Below are positions 36,801 through 48,271 of a stretch of 64,000 nt of DNA, in pieces. The notes beneath the pieces were generated by a model. The model had not been told where the DNA came from, searched no databases, and worked only from the letters and a program-made list of their open reading frames with translations. Each line of letters begins with the position of its first letter. Positions within the stretch are counted from its first letter, which is position 1. Source of the stretch: Rhabditoides inermis (Eukaryota > Nematoda > Chromadorea > Rhabditida > Rhabditidae); assembly GCA_963966185.1 (NCBI GenBank), contig CAWZYM010000229.1:43501-107500 (forward strand). Reading direction: 5' to 3'. A program made the translations under genes and the position numbers.

Positions 36801-39800
36801 ACTGGCGAATATGAGAATGTTGCGGAACATCTGCACAGAAGATTAACAAAAATAGAAGAAAAGCTTACCTTCATGATTCGAACGTTTTCACTGAGTTGGA
36901 ATCTGTAGGTGAGAGTGTACATTCGACTGTCCGCACCCAGTCTGTTCAGCAAGTTCAACTTCTTGTTGTTATAGTGATACAACAACAAAAAGATCTGTGA
37001 ACGTTATTGGTTTGTATAATTACAACTAGTGAAACATACACAAAATGATATCTGCGCGGGCGTTACGTACGCAAGAATTAGCAGAAGTACCCATCGTTCT
37101 GCAAAATGTAAACACAGTTTAGAGCGTGCTACCAACTCGTCAGTAAAAGGTAGGAGAAGACGAGTCCGCCTGTTGTCTGCATGGTTAGAATGGATATGGG
37201 AACTGCGAGAGATCCATGCATTTCATAGCTGCCTACGTAGAGAGTCGCTATTAGGCGCTCGATCATTATGCCTCAAGGAAATATTCGAATAAAAAACATT
37301 CGAAACTCATACCTGAGATGACGCACAACTCTGAGCCATACTGACAATATCTGAGTGGCGGAAAAATAAGTAACCACGCGTCGTCTAGAAACGCAATGAA
37401 CTCTTTTTATGTTTTTCTTTTTTTGTGTTGTCGTACATACCTTCCACATCCAACACTCCAAACTGAAACATATATGCGACTATATTGCCAGCTATGAGTA
37501 TGTAATAATTTACTCCTATATACATGCAAATCCACCGCAAATTTCGGTGTACGGTAGAGGAACGCTACATGTCAAAACTATTAATGGTTCGCACATGTGG
37601 GAGATACCTGAATGATTCGGAAACATATACCGGCTGCAAAGAATCCAATGATTTTCAGAATAACGTCGAATACAAAAAGAAAGTTGAATAGGTTTGCAGA
37701 AGCCTACTCTGGTAAATCATGACGCAGCGTTAACGCAAACTTTGAACAACGCATCGTTTACGCACTTCCCACGCACCCCATTTTGCGTTGGAGTGCGAGA
37801 AAGTGCGTTAGGAATGCGACTGATTGTGTTAACGCAAATTTTGAACAACGCAACATTGGGGCCATTCTCACGCACCCCATTTTGCGTTGGAATGCGTAGA
37901 ATTGCGTAGTTTGCAAAAAACTTTCACGTGTTGGGGTACCGTACGAAAACCGTACGAACACGTACCAACACTACCGTTCACTACCATACCGAACGCACTT
38001 GCTTATAGTAAACCCAGCCGGTTGTTTGACTGGGTGTTTGCGCAACGCAAAGAGGTACGCTATTTCAAGTGAGGTAGCGAGCATAGTGTATGTATATGCT
38101 CCTTACAATAGATCAAACCCTCATCTAGACAGGAAGAAACCTGATAGCGTATTTGGAACATGTAGGATAATCAACAATCACTGTTATGTAGATAAGGAGA
38201 AGTGAGGTACATAAGTTATCATCGCAGTATTCGGTCACATGTATATGACGCATGACAGTTGACCTTCCCGGTTCGTTTGAAACAGTACTCGGCCGGTATC
38301 ACGAACTTCGGAGAGCGAGTATCCACATATCCAGCCATGCAAAAACACTGGCAGCAGCGAGGATAGAACCACCGACCGCCATTTCCGATTTCCTAACTCA
38401 CTAACCATTCCGCCGCGCTGCTGTTGTTTGACAGGTCATTTTCAAGGGTAGTCTATTCGTTGCGGGGCCAAATCCTCTTTAAAGTGCTATTTTGGAAAAG
38501 TTATGGTCATATTCGGATTCAGCGTAAAAAGTTGTGTATAGGGGCTTAATTACATCAAAATCTGCCACCACAAGTGTGTGGGCTGCCCGTGTGAGTGTGG
38601 TTGCTGACTATATGTAATGTGTTGTTTATTGTTGTTGTTTACTTGTTTTCGCGGTGATAATATGGCTTGTAAGGTTTGACAGCCCACCGTCATGCTCATT
38701 GACATCCATTTGAGCAGTTACATGCACGCACTTGCTGCTGCGAGCCCTCGCTAAAAAAGATTGCAAACCCGGCGCGTTTCACATGCTGGCAGCGGCTGGG
38801 CTATATAGGGCGCTGCTAGAAGGACCAGATCAACGCAGTCGCGGTGTAAGTGTTGTATTATGATAACAATTTTCAGGGATTCAGCTATCGAGGACTTTCC
38901 ATATATGAACCGTACGTCTACAGAAGAGAAATGTCTAATTGTAAGAAAGTTGTATATCTGACGAAATAAAAGTTACTCGGCAAACATTTTATTATCATGA
39001 TGTTATTGTTGTTGATATTGATGTTTTTATTTAAACAGCAACAACTTTTTATAACAATAACGTTCATTGCACGAGTTATAATAGAAATATGCAAGAAATT
39101 TCTTTGGAATAGATCACACATGCGCTTCGCACAACTACGCACTTTCTCGCACTCCAACGCACCAATTTGCGTTGCATCCACCCCCACACATTTTTAGTGC
39201 GTTAACGCAAAATCAGTGCGTTGATTGCGTTAACACTGCGTCAAAAAGTTACATTCGATTAAAAATAATTGAAATCAGCACTCACTGCGTACAAAGATGG
39301 ATGTATGAATAAAGCATCCAGATTCAAATCGACGTTTAACCAATAAACGTGATACAACAACATTAAAAAATGAGAAAAACTAATGAAAGACGACCACGTT
39401 TTACAATATTTCTTGCTACAATTGTCACGTCTGCAAACGTTGTTTATCAGTGTTACTGAGGTTACTAACATTAGAGAATCGCTGGCTTTCATCACGCTTG
39501 CTTGAACTGAAATTTAGACCAATTTGGACGTCATTCCAAATATCTCTAATATCTGATATCTCTCCCGTTTACAGTGATGTGTTCATTCGTTTTTGTTCAT
39601 GAGTGGAGACAGACAATGCAACAACACTGGCCATTCAGTGATTCAGTCAGCGGAGACTGCTATTCCAACAAACAGGCTTGGTGATATATTGTATTCGATG
39701 TGATAAACAGTTTCAAACACAAACAGCGATTCGATATGATTTGGATTGAATCACATTATGCTTTAAGCTCACATACTTACTTACACTGTAGTTTTGTTAA

Positions 39801-42800
39801 TTCAAAATCAAATCTTACAGAGTTAATAACAAAATCGTTTATATTGGTAGTACGAAAAAATCCCGAGTTTTCAATTAGAACCACTGAGGAAGATCATCAC
39901 AGAATGCATAACATACTCTTCCGTTCTATTTCTACCATGCATTTTTGAGTTGTGTGAAATACACGTCTCCGGAAACCGTGTTGACGACAGAAAGCCGGGA
40001 AGCAGAGGAACGTCTGAAACATTGCGTGACGTGTCTGCCATGTTGTTTGCGAATAACATTGATTAATTAAAATAGATAACACCTTATTATGCTGGCGACT
40101 TGGCGACGCCATTCGGGCACAGATAGCACTGCCACAGCCTTGGCGCCCTCGTTCAATCTAGAACGATTGGCTAAAAGGACCGTTCGACACCTCTGTGTCA
40201 TGTAGAACATACCGATACAGTATAAATAGAAAAATGATGACTCACACGCTTGCCATGAAGTGGAATGCGAATATGCCGGTGCCTCCCCGCAACTCGCGAG
40301 GATTTTCCATTCCGAGACGAACGAGGGACGCGAGACGAGAGAACTGGAAGTGGGTGGGGTATGGGGCTGCTGATAGAGACGTACCTCGACCAATACGAAG
40401 TAGGCGACAAGGAAGCACACTCCGCACACACCGAATATGAGGATGTTGCAAATCAACTACAACATAGAACAAATATGGAATGGATAAGCGAAAGCTCAAA
40501 GTTTGCGTATTGCGCTTTCGGCAGAAGGATATTTAAACTTTGCTTTGCTATACGATCGTTTCTTGGTCTATCCTCTAACGTAAATTTTAAATCCAAACCT
40601 TCATAGTGCGTACGTTCTCTGTGAGTTGGAAGCGGTAGCTGAGCGAGTAGTTGTCGACGCCCGCGCCACTCTCGCTCAGTCGACCGAGCAGGAGAGAGTT
40701 GCGCCGGTACAGCCATACGAACACCTACAACCAGACACTGTGGACTGTAAAGTGGACAACTGTGGACAGCTGTTGTTCTGACTGATTCACGAATGCGCCC
40801 GCAGTGTTCTCGTGCTCGGTTGAGAACGCCCATGAGACATAGTCACATAGTTTGCAGAGTGCAGGTGCAATCTGCACATTCCATAGCACACACGTGTGTA
40901 CTGCCAACCTGACCACAAAATAGGTGAGATACTGGCAAGGTGAGGTAGGCGATATTTCACAGTTATTCACTTACTCCGAAAGCCAGCACGGATAGAGAGG
41001 CGAGAAAGAGCACGAAAGAAGTGGGCAGACAGACTGGAATGGAGCCAGGTGAGTGGGTCTGGGAAGAGTACTCACACGTGACAACGTGGAATGCGAATCC
41101 CACTGCGACGATTGCTTGTGCTGTGATGAGAGAGAGGGGCAGGCACAGACGACTCTTCTTCTCATAGTCACAGACACACACTGTCGCAACGATTCTGAGA
41201 TATACATTTTAACTTCATAAAGTATTTCTCATTCTAACAATGTACCATACCTTTCCACGATGACCATCGGTAACAGGCACATCTCACTGCCATATAAGAC
41301 ATAACGAAGCGAGACAATGAGCAGCGGCCAGTTGCCGCCATCGGCTGAACAAGGTTGTAGAATGTAGAGATATGGGGCTTACAGTACCTTTCTACTTATA
41401 ATATACAACACTTACTGCGTATGCTGAGCAGTCCGAACTGGTACAGGTAGCCGACAAGTCGAGCGAGAGTGCCCACACCCAGGTAGACGATGAACACAGT
41501 ACACATCAGCCTCAACAACACTACACTCATGTCATGTGATCAGAGAGACACACTTCCAGTCTGAATTAGAGCATCGAATTGTCCCACCTGAGATTGCAGT
41601 GGATGGAGACGGTGTGTGCTAGGATGATCATGGCTATTCCGGATGTGAGAAGAGAGAAGAATAGGAGTGGCAGATCGCACACCGTCAGAGCCCACGCCAC
41701 TACGCGCTCCGTAGGAGTCTCAACAACCGCAGGTTAGGATATCAGTAAATGATATGATACTTAGATGATGTTCAGCCGATGTCCCACGAGACAATGGTTT
41801 ATTCCGACGTTTCGCCTTTATGACATCATTAGGGAAAACATCCAGTGTACAGTCAAACTTGGGTGAACCATTTTCATAAATGAAAGTTATGAAGATTTGC
41901 TAATCCTTTTTACAAATGCTAGGACATCACGTGCAATAACATTATTACTGTACCTCCAACACGTGAGGCGCGAAGAACAGTGCGTCCAGGTCAATTGTGG
42001 TGTTGAAGGAGAAGAATGAGACGGGAAACTCGCGCATCATGGATGAACATTCGATCGAACAATTCGCGGCCACATCGGTACTCATACGTTTTGTGTAGGC
42101 GAGTTGAGTAGACACTGAGACACTGTACATTGCATAATACAAACAATAGAGTAAACGGTTGCGCACTCAAAAAAAGAAGTAAAACAAGAAAAAAAGAACA
42201 TATGACATGAAAAGCGAATGTGTGTATTTCGGTGTTGCGAGTTTCGCGTCACATGTCCACTCCACTCACTTGATTTGAAATCTGAAATGCATCCAACCGC
42301 AGTTCTGCGAATAATTGGCTACAAATAAATTTCGGCAGGTGTTTTCCATGTGTGATTTTTCATTGGTAGTTTTTTTGTCTACGAACGATGACAATTTCAA
42401 GGTGCAAAAGCGAAAGTACACATGTTGCGGTAAACAGAAAATAAGTACAAACAACGGATAAAAATATAATATAGGCAAAACGTGAAAAAGTAGCCAAAAA
42501 CATTTTTCAGATCGAACAATGAATACTACTCACCTTTCGCCTGTCCGGAAGCGTCTCCAAGGGTACTCACGTGAACCGGTGCGCCCTGCGAAAAAAAGAT
42601 TTGGAAGATTTCTTCATTTGCATACGTACGTTCTGTATGTTCCTTCTCGATAAAATTTCCGTGATCAGACGCATTGCGATCAACCTCTAGACTAGTCATT
42701 TGAGGGGCGTTAAGCGTTACCAGGGTTCGCCACAACGTATTCGCTTCATGTGTTCACTACTACAAAACATCTGCTGTTCTTTTTTGACGAACATGTCCAT

Positions 42801-44538
42801 GCATAGTTGCCACAACGCGGTGTTCAGAATATTTAATCACAACCTCTTGCAATAGAAATGACGAATTGTGTATTGTGTATTTGCAATACCTTCAGTGGAA
42901 GTGCGTGCACTGCATAGGGGCAGGAGACGTTACGTTTTAGCAGGTCTGCCGGCTCTATCGTCTGAAATTAGCATGTTCTCCACGACTACTCGACGCTAAT
43001 CACTTGATTAGAATAATGGTGGTGCTGCCTAATTCCTCTCATTTTCATCTGTCATTAGCGTGTCATTGTGGCGTACAAAAGCGGGCGGCGGCGGTTGGGT
43101 GGCAGATAGTCTCGTCTCATCTCTCTCCTCAGATACCATGTCGACCCTGACCGCTGACCCTCCCGCGTGCACCGTCCCCGCTGCCGGAGGCAGCTCCACC
43201 CACATGCTCGTCAACGGAGGAGCCGCCAAGGTCTGCTTCAAGGTGAGTCCACTTCATTGGAGCGACGTCATCTGAGTCGGCTCGTTGCAGATCAAGTCGT
43301 CGAACAACAACGAGTACAAGGTGAAGCCGGTGTTCGGTTTCGTGGAGCCTGGAGCGACGACCTCTCTCGAGATCACCCGCACTGCCGGCGCGCCGAAGGA
43401 GGACAAGCTGGTCATCCAGTACGCTGACGCGCCCGCCGACCAGGCTGACGCGACTGCCGCGTTCAACGCTGTCGCCGGAGCCGCCCAGACCCTCACCCTC
43501 CCCATGTCCGCCACTGCATAAGCGCGTTTTCGGATAAACGATAGTGCCGAACTTGTGTTGTGTGTTGTGTGTTATGTGTGTTGCTCACCGTCTCGAGCTT
43601 CATCACTTTGTTGTCGATTCCGATAACGTAGATACGGGAAGAGTGCATGCATGGTACGATGAGGCGATTACGCGTCATCTTCAACGATAGTCCATTGATA
43701 TCGATTGATTATCGATTGCCTACCTCGTCCATGTCGTTGAGATTGGCTGCGCTGCGTGCCCAGTTGAACTTTCCCGGTTCATCCCCAACGTTCGGGAAAT
43801 CCAAAACGTGGACAATCTGAAAGTATCAAGTCACTCATATTTTGCCCTGCGCCCGCACTATCTAGGTAAACATGGCATTCCATCATTACTGTGGCGAGAA
43901 GAAAGTGGCGAGCATAACTCATCGATTTGTAAGTCTCACCCTACCTTTCCATACTCTGGGTTCTCCTGTATGGTGCTCTGGTCCAGGTCTACGATGACCA
44001 TTCGATCGGGTCCTCCCCGGGTGGAGACCATCGACACGACAGCGAACCGCTCCACACAGTGACGCAGCTGAAAGCAGCCCCCGTGAGACAGACGGTCGCG
44101 CATGGTTTCTCTTGCAAGTGTCAACTGCGACGTATCGATCGAACATGCCAAGCGGGCTCACCCGGAAGATACCATCCTTGAACGTGCCGCCACGCGTTAC
44201 AATCTGCGGCATTACGGTAAGAGCGGCGGTTACGGTTTGACAGAAGGCGGCTACGGTACACTGGAGACCGGATTACAAGACACTACTGGACAGGTGGCAA
44301 GTTACAGTACACCCACCTCCACGTAGTCATACATGCGGTGCTGGGGCTCGAGCGGCGGCGCCTTCTCCGTCACTGGCTGAATATCGATTATCGAATGATT
44401 TGGCAAAAAGGCGTGAGAACACCTTCGGATAGTTGGGAAATTCGCGTATTTGCTGTTGCATCTGCTGCTCTTCCTGAAGAAATCATCATAAAACAATGAC
44501 TATTAAAAAAAACTTACGATACTCGCGCATGTTCCCAT
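31745..44538 (-). CDS. Selenium-binding protein/methanethiol oxidase-like (SELENBP) gene with nested genes
   Basis: 22 exons join in phase to 510 codons. 5' exons: 44518-44538, 44423-44473, 44317-44376, 44162-44203, 43945-44067, 43724-43816, 43589-43678, 42890-42961, 42534-42585. 3' exons: 33994-34060, 33896-33937, 33591-33670, 33286-33388, 33135-33216, 32983-33033, 32756-32823, 32514-32598, 32384-32446, 32243-32325, 32112-32174, 31925-31992, 31745-31815. The protein aligns with SELENBP1 throughout: RLIVPCMHSSRIYVI, VSTLGDASGQAKG joined to DFLLIDQRTWEL, RHNVMISCEWGHPRVMRSG, LHNPECHHAFACSALGG, ALITDIVISLDDRFLFVAAW and QFYPDMA. SELENBP1 oxidises methanethiol in the cytosol. The region of the human selenium-binding Cys57 (CSSC) reads NWARSAANL here, without Cys, so chemistry may differ. 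Intron 9 (34061-42533) and intron 7 (42962-43588) contain other genes. Confidence 0.85.
34094..34423. mobile_element. TTAA-flanked MITE, 330 bp, about 50-bp terminal inverted repeats
   Basis: The left end is TTAAAGGGAGCGTACCC and the right end inverted is TTAAAGGGAGTGTACCC. The inverted repeat continues with gaps to GAGTTAGCATCAGAATG. TTAA at both ends points to the piggyBac type (established target preference of that superfamily). It lies 33 bp upstream of the exon ending at 34060, inside the giant SELENBP intron. No transposase frame is seen. Confidence 0.8.
34645..36244 (+). CDS. Cuticle collagen, 406 residues, with long C-terminal tail
   Basis: Five exons (34645-34779, 34837-34898, 35099-35177, 35259-35368, 35410-36244) join in phase to 407 codons. 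Domains in order: an N-terminal signal anchor (ALLGIANVAVLLFVAAGLAAICLIV), a homology-block-like region (VVSDDAWTGIL), and a basic stretch with a possible furin-type site (LVREKR) that would release the ectodomain. A cysteine pair ECRC...GC precedes a short Gly-X-Y run. A second cysteine pair CIQC leads into the main Gly-X-Y domain (about 130 residues with few interruptions), closing at CEC. The non-collagenous tail of about 115 residues, rich in Ser/Ala/Arg, is unusually long for this family. Collagen trimers are secreted by the hypodermis and cross-linked into cuticle. The whole gene lies in a SELENBP intron on the opposite strand. Exon 3 boundaries are the least certain. Confidence 0.88.
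37720..39243. mobile_element. Non-autonomous DNA element with about 90-bp imperfect terminal inverted repeats
   Basis: The left end is TGACGCAGCGTTAACGCAA and the right end inverted is TGACGCAGTGTTAACGCAA. Both continue into GTTGGAGTGCGAGAAAGTGCGT-like sequence. Inside the left end a second TTTGAACAACGCA/ATTTTGCGTTGGA block is tandemly repeated. No transposase is seen. A tRNA-like module lies inside at 38366-38425. Confidence 0.75.
38366..38425 (-). repeat. Degenerate tRNA-like module
   Basis: The minus strand shows an A-box-like ATGGTTAGTGAG and a B-box-like GGTGGTTCTATCCT, inside the larger inverted-repeat element. Confidence 0.4.
39932..42085 (-). CDS. Sre-family seven-transmembrane chemoreceptor
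   Basis: Predicted chemosensory GPCR of the nematode Sre family. Segments in order: MSTDVAANCSIECSS and FNTTIDLDALFFAPHVLE (exon ending 41954), TM1 exon PTERVVAWALTVCDLPLLFF (41588-41718), LMCTVFIVYLGVGTLARLVGYLYQ, WPLLIVSLRYVLYGSEMCLLPMVIVERIVATVCVCDYEKKSR, AQAIVAVGFAFHVV, VFVWLYRRNSLLLGRLSESG, then the family signature YSLSYRFQLTENVRTMK, LICNILIFGVCGVCFLVAYFVL and the C-terminus SGDVYFTQLKNAW with stop at 39932-39934. The start at 42085 was chosen because it follows candidate AG acceptors; an in-frame ATG at 42166 is an alternative. It is the intact tandem partner of the broken copy at 36362-39495, and lies in a SELENBP intron. Confidence 0.82.
43138..43521 (+). CDS. Small MSP-domain protein of the sperm-specific SSP type, 111 residues
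   Basis: Two exons, 43138-43242 and 43291-43521, join in phase to 112 codons. The sequence (ADPPACTVPAAGGSSTH, KIKSSNNNEYKVKPVFGFVEP, RTAGAPKEDKLVIQYA, TLPMSATA) is that of nematode SSP proteins, single MSP domains of about 108 residues found in sperm. They are cytosolic and thought to assist MSP filament dynamics. The gene is complete and lies in intron 7 of the SELENBP gene on the opposite strand, 47 bp from exon 8's 5' edge side spacing aside, so promoter space is limited to that intron. Sperm expression is inferred from the family. Confidence 0.95.
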
Positions 44539-44897
44539 AGTCGGCGCGAAGAAGAAACAATAGGGAGTGGGAGTAAGTTATAAGAGAACGCGCCGTCCGT
44601 TGTTGGCTTCCCTCGTATGCCTGCGGGGGGAGTGTTTATCTGTTTATCCCTCCCTCATCCCTCCCTCATCTCCCTCCTCCCCTCTCACGCGCCAATCCTG
44701 CCGAGTGCTCGCCCACTTCAATCATATATAATGACTACATGCAAACCAGACTATATCCCTCCTTTTGAGGCCAACAAAACACAATGTTCTGGAAACTCAT
44801 GCGATACCCATGCGATTTTCAATTTACGTCATGTGTGAGGTTACGGGCCTTACGTGGAGGCTCGAAGGCAGTGTCCATGGTCAATAGAGACCACAGT

Positions 44898-45247
44898 GTA
44901 AACCCGGCGCTGATTGCATTCCGTGGACGCTGATAGGTGTTGCCTGGATTTGTTTCGTCGAGATCATACTCCACAGGATCATTTCTGTAGTATGTTTTTC
45001 GCCATCCCCTTGAAATTGGAGACTCTCCAACCGCGATGAACGGGAAAGGAGCGGGGCGCGAGCGGGAAGAAGCCTAGGCTTGAGGACCGCGGACGACTTT
45101 TGGTTGGCCTGCGCCCCGCTCATCTGAGCGGTTATTTCATCAACTTCTTGTGTCATAGATTTAGAATAGAATACCATCGAAAAACAACTCATGGAGTTAT
45201 AAGTACAGTACCGATTTGCAAATCTAATTACTTCACATTTACATGCG
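44898..45247 (-). repeat. 350-bp dispersed repeat, copy A (inverted relative to 57457-57806)
   Basis: Nearly identical in reverse complement to 57457-57806. It contains an open stretch (QVDEITAQMSG on the minus strand) whose conservation reflects the repeat, with no splice or family support for a gene. A partial second copy of its GCTCATCTGAGCGG core follows at about 45247-45285. Confidence 0.85.
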
Positions 45248-45547
45248 CTCATCTGAGCGGTTTTTCATCAACTTCCTGTGTGAGCAAAAAAACTGTAAAC
45301 GTCCCATCTCACATATCATGAAGGAAATTCCGGCTATAACAGTTTGGTTTGTTCCTCTCACAAGAACAAGAGCACACAGCGAGAACTGGGCCGCGCAGTG
45401 ACTTGTTAGAACAGAGAAAATTTGCATTTATAATATCGACGTGCCATTTTGACGATTCGACAACCGTCTCGCCCGTATCACACCGTTCCACCCTGTCCGT
45501 CATTCCTTGCCTCTCTCTCGCTCCGCGCGCCCGCTCTCCTTCCATCC

Positions 45548-45996
45548 ATGGGCGAGCAATATGAGGAGATGGGGCCAGCCCAGGCAAATGTAGCCAGCAA
45601 CTACCCTCTCCCTCTCACTTCTACTCGTTTCTGCTCCTTCTCTTATGATCTTCATTCCACCTCCTCTGTATTCCACTCGTTCCCTTTCCCAATGCTCTCA
45701 ATCTCCCATTGTCTGTTTCCAATCAATAATCGATCTTTGCCAGGCGCACGCTGTCCCTGCACCCGCCCCTCCGCCCACCGCCTCCCCTGCCACACCTGTC
45801 ACACCTGTCACGCCCACTGCTTCCGGTACTGTAAGATTACTGTAGGCTACCGTATAGCTAAAATCTAACCTACCGTGCCTAAGCAGATGACTTCTGGCAG
45901 AAGCCGAGTCCGAGCGCGGAACCGAAACGATCGGGAAAGGACGAGGAAGGAGGAGGAGGGGGGCAGAAGTCTGTGATGCAGAGTGTGATGGATGGG

Positions 45997-46044
<48 letters not shown>

Positions 46045-46064
46045 CAGGGAGAGGCAGGGAGCGA

Positions 46065-46097
<33 letters not shown>

Positions 46098-46373
46098 AAG
46101 GAGAGAGAGAAAGAGAGGGAGAAAGAGAGAACGCCTCGTTCAGGTCAAGGGTCACGACGCGAAGGGCAAGGTGCGTCAGATGCCCAACAAGCGCTGCTGC
46201 TGCTGTGCCTCCGGAATCATCTGCATCTTCGTCTACATTTTCAGTGAGTAACAGTACCACCTGGTTACTGTAGCTACCGTATTCCAGTGATCCTCGGACT
46301 CGCCATCACACTGGCCTTCAAACCCGACCTCCTCGACCTGATCCTCGGCGACCCTAACAAACGCCGAGCCTAG
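45548..46373 (+). CDS. Small C-terminally anchored membrane protein, paralogue 1 (139 residues)
   Basis: Five exons (45548-45589, 45744-45825, 45887-45996, 46144-46243, 46288-46373) join in phase to 140 codons. The N-terminus MGEQYEEMGPAQ matches the paralogue at 55880-56463 (MGEQYEELDP). A Pro/Ala/Thr-rich region follows, then a basic segment, a cysteine cluster (KRCCCCASG) that could be palmitoylated, and one membrane segment (IICIFVYIFMILGLAITLAF) ending DLLDLILGDPNKRRA. The intron splits the membrane segment at the same place in all three paralogues. Function unknown; the neighbourhood suggests sperm or germline. Introns are rich in TACNGTA heptamers and (GA)n. Confidence 0.82.
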
Positions 46374-47244
46374 ACTCCGCCCACTCACGGCCCGCCCCTC
46401 TTAAAACATTCGATTGTATTGAAACTTGCTCTTTGGAATTCGTATTGTGTGACGCTTAAGTTGATGAGTGATAAACTGTTTAAATGTACGTATGTATCAT
46501 GTGCGTATGCTTTCTAAAGTGGTTAGTGATGTTCGCACGTCGCGGATTCGATTCCGGCGCGTTTTCACGAACGCATTTTTACGAAATACGAAAAACAGTT
46601 CAAAAACCCAAAAACTTCTAATTATTCACCATAATTATGTGTGTATGTTGTAGAACTATACAATCAATCTATCAATCGTTTATCCAGAATAGCTATATCT
46701 TGACATAACAAGTGCATACGGTACACCACAAGAGCTGAGCGCAGAGAGAAACAGAGTTTAGCAACGGGGATGGTAGAGTCGATGGTCGAAAGTCGAGATT
46801 AGATCGATAATCAGTTGATAATCAGTCGATTTTCTTCCATAATCCATTAGAATTTTTTATAGACGACAGTAGAGCTCCGGGTGTGCCTTGGCTTCCATTA
46901 TAATCCACAATAGTAACTCCGCGGGCTAGGATGACTGCCTTCTCGTGAGCTATTCCCCGCCTTGCTCAGAAGTACTGGGGGAAGATCATTTCGACCCGAC
47001 CGCGCGATGCGAGAGAGGAAGAAATAATAATGCACTATACACCATGTCATTATCGAACCCACTATGAGGCTATGACAACATCGAATGAATACATACTGAA
47101 CAAAAAATATATATCGAATATAAATATTCATTCACACGACATCATTACGTGATAAAAAGTGACAAGAAAGTGGCTAGTAATCGATCGAGTTCAGTATGAT
47201 TAGTATGCAGCATGGACACAGTCACGAGAACGAGTGGGCAGCGT
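46374..47244. other. Intergenic; includes a tRNA-like module
   Basis: Convergent 3' ends of the membrane-protein gene and the MaoC gene. At about 46510-46562 (plus) a TGGTTAGTGATG A-box-like motif and a GATTCGATTCC B box suggest another tRNA-derived fragment. The rest is AT-rich with no recognisable gene. Confidence 0.45.
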
Positions 47245-47467
47245 TCAGATCTCGAACAGCTCCACGTATCCGTTGGAGATGACCACCCTGCCAGTTTCCC
47301 TCACCTGAACACAAGGTTGAAACGTATCATTAGAAACACAAGCAAGACGAATATTGTTGAAACTACTCGCCTTGACTTGGAAGATGACCCGGTGGCCGTC
47401 CCGCCACATCTCAGTCGACAGAGTCTGCCCCGGCAGGACGGGAGACGAGAAACGGGCCTGCCAGAGT

Positions 47468-47523
<56 letters not shown>

Positions 47524-48239
47524 ACTCAAAACGAACCTTCACAGCCTTGAACTTGGCGAAATCGTTATCAGCACATCCCTGTAATTGGTTATATTTCGCT
47601 CGAATCGATTTTACTCAATACTCAATAGGTTATGTTTAGGCTCTCTTCCCCTCCTCTTACCATGATTACATGTCTTGTCGCGAATCCGAGGGAGCACAGA
47701 CCGTGCAGGATCGGGCGGGCCAGTCCAACCGACTGCAAACACAAAGTGATAGCCAATCACATGTGATGAAAAAAATGAAATGCGATGTGCGATGACTTGC
47801 GAGTATACCTCGGCAAAGTCGTGGTCGATGTGGATGGGGTTGACGTCGAGTGAGCCGAGACGGTACAGGGCGGCCTGAATGAACTGGTACACACAATCGA
47901 GTAGTCTACCGTGCCTGGTCTATGCTGGTGTTCTGGTGTATGATGTTGTCGGGGCTGCGTGGCGGGATGTCCGCCGGCTGCTTCACGAGGACAGACGACC
48001 GCCGCCCGCCGAACCCGCCAGAACCAATCTAGAAACCGACACGTTCGTACTTCAACAAAATCAGACCACAGATATAAAAGACAGACTTTGAAGTAGCATG
48101 ACAGTTATTATAGAAAAAAAGGTTTTGTGTATGTACCTGGAAGACTGCGTATTGCTGCATCGCCAGCTTCGTGTCGGTCGCGTCGTCGTAGGTGGTGACT
48201 GGAAGGGAAACTGGTAAACAACAACAACAACAACAACAA

Positions 48240-48271
<32 letters not shown>

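Larger units (their letters stand above)
36362..39495 (-). pseudogene. Sre-family chemoreceptor, disrupted by a 1.5 kb element
   Basis: Exons match the intact neighbour at 39932-42085. The first-exon fragment at about 39280-39495 ends NVDLNLDALFIHPSLYA before a GTGAGT. After a gap come the TM2 exon (NLFNFLFVFDVILKIIG, near 37620-37715), FGVLDVEG, IERLIATLYVGSYEMHGS, an exon with ILAYVTPAQISF, RLGADSRMYTLTYRFQLSENVRIMK (near 36880-36985) and a C-terminus SGDVYFNQLKQAW. The exon encoding TM1 (PTERVVAWALTVCDLPLL in the neighbour) is absent, and its place is filled by the element at 37720-39243. I therefore call it a pseudogene, although later exons remain open. It lies in a SELENBP intron on the same strand. 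Confidence 0.7.

Noticed and set aside
42266..42478. Extra N-terminal exon of the Sre receptor
   Set aside because: An open frame exists but no donor joins it in phase to the exon at 41954-42085, and the sequence does not resemble Sre N-termini.
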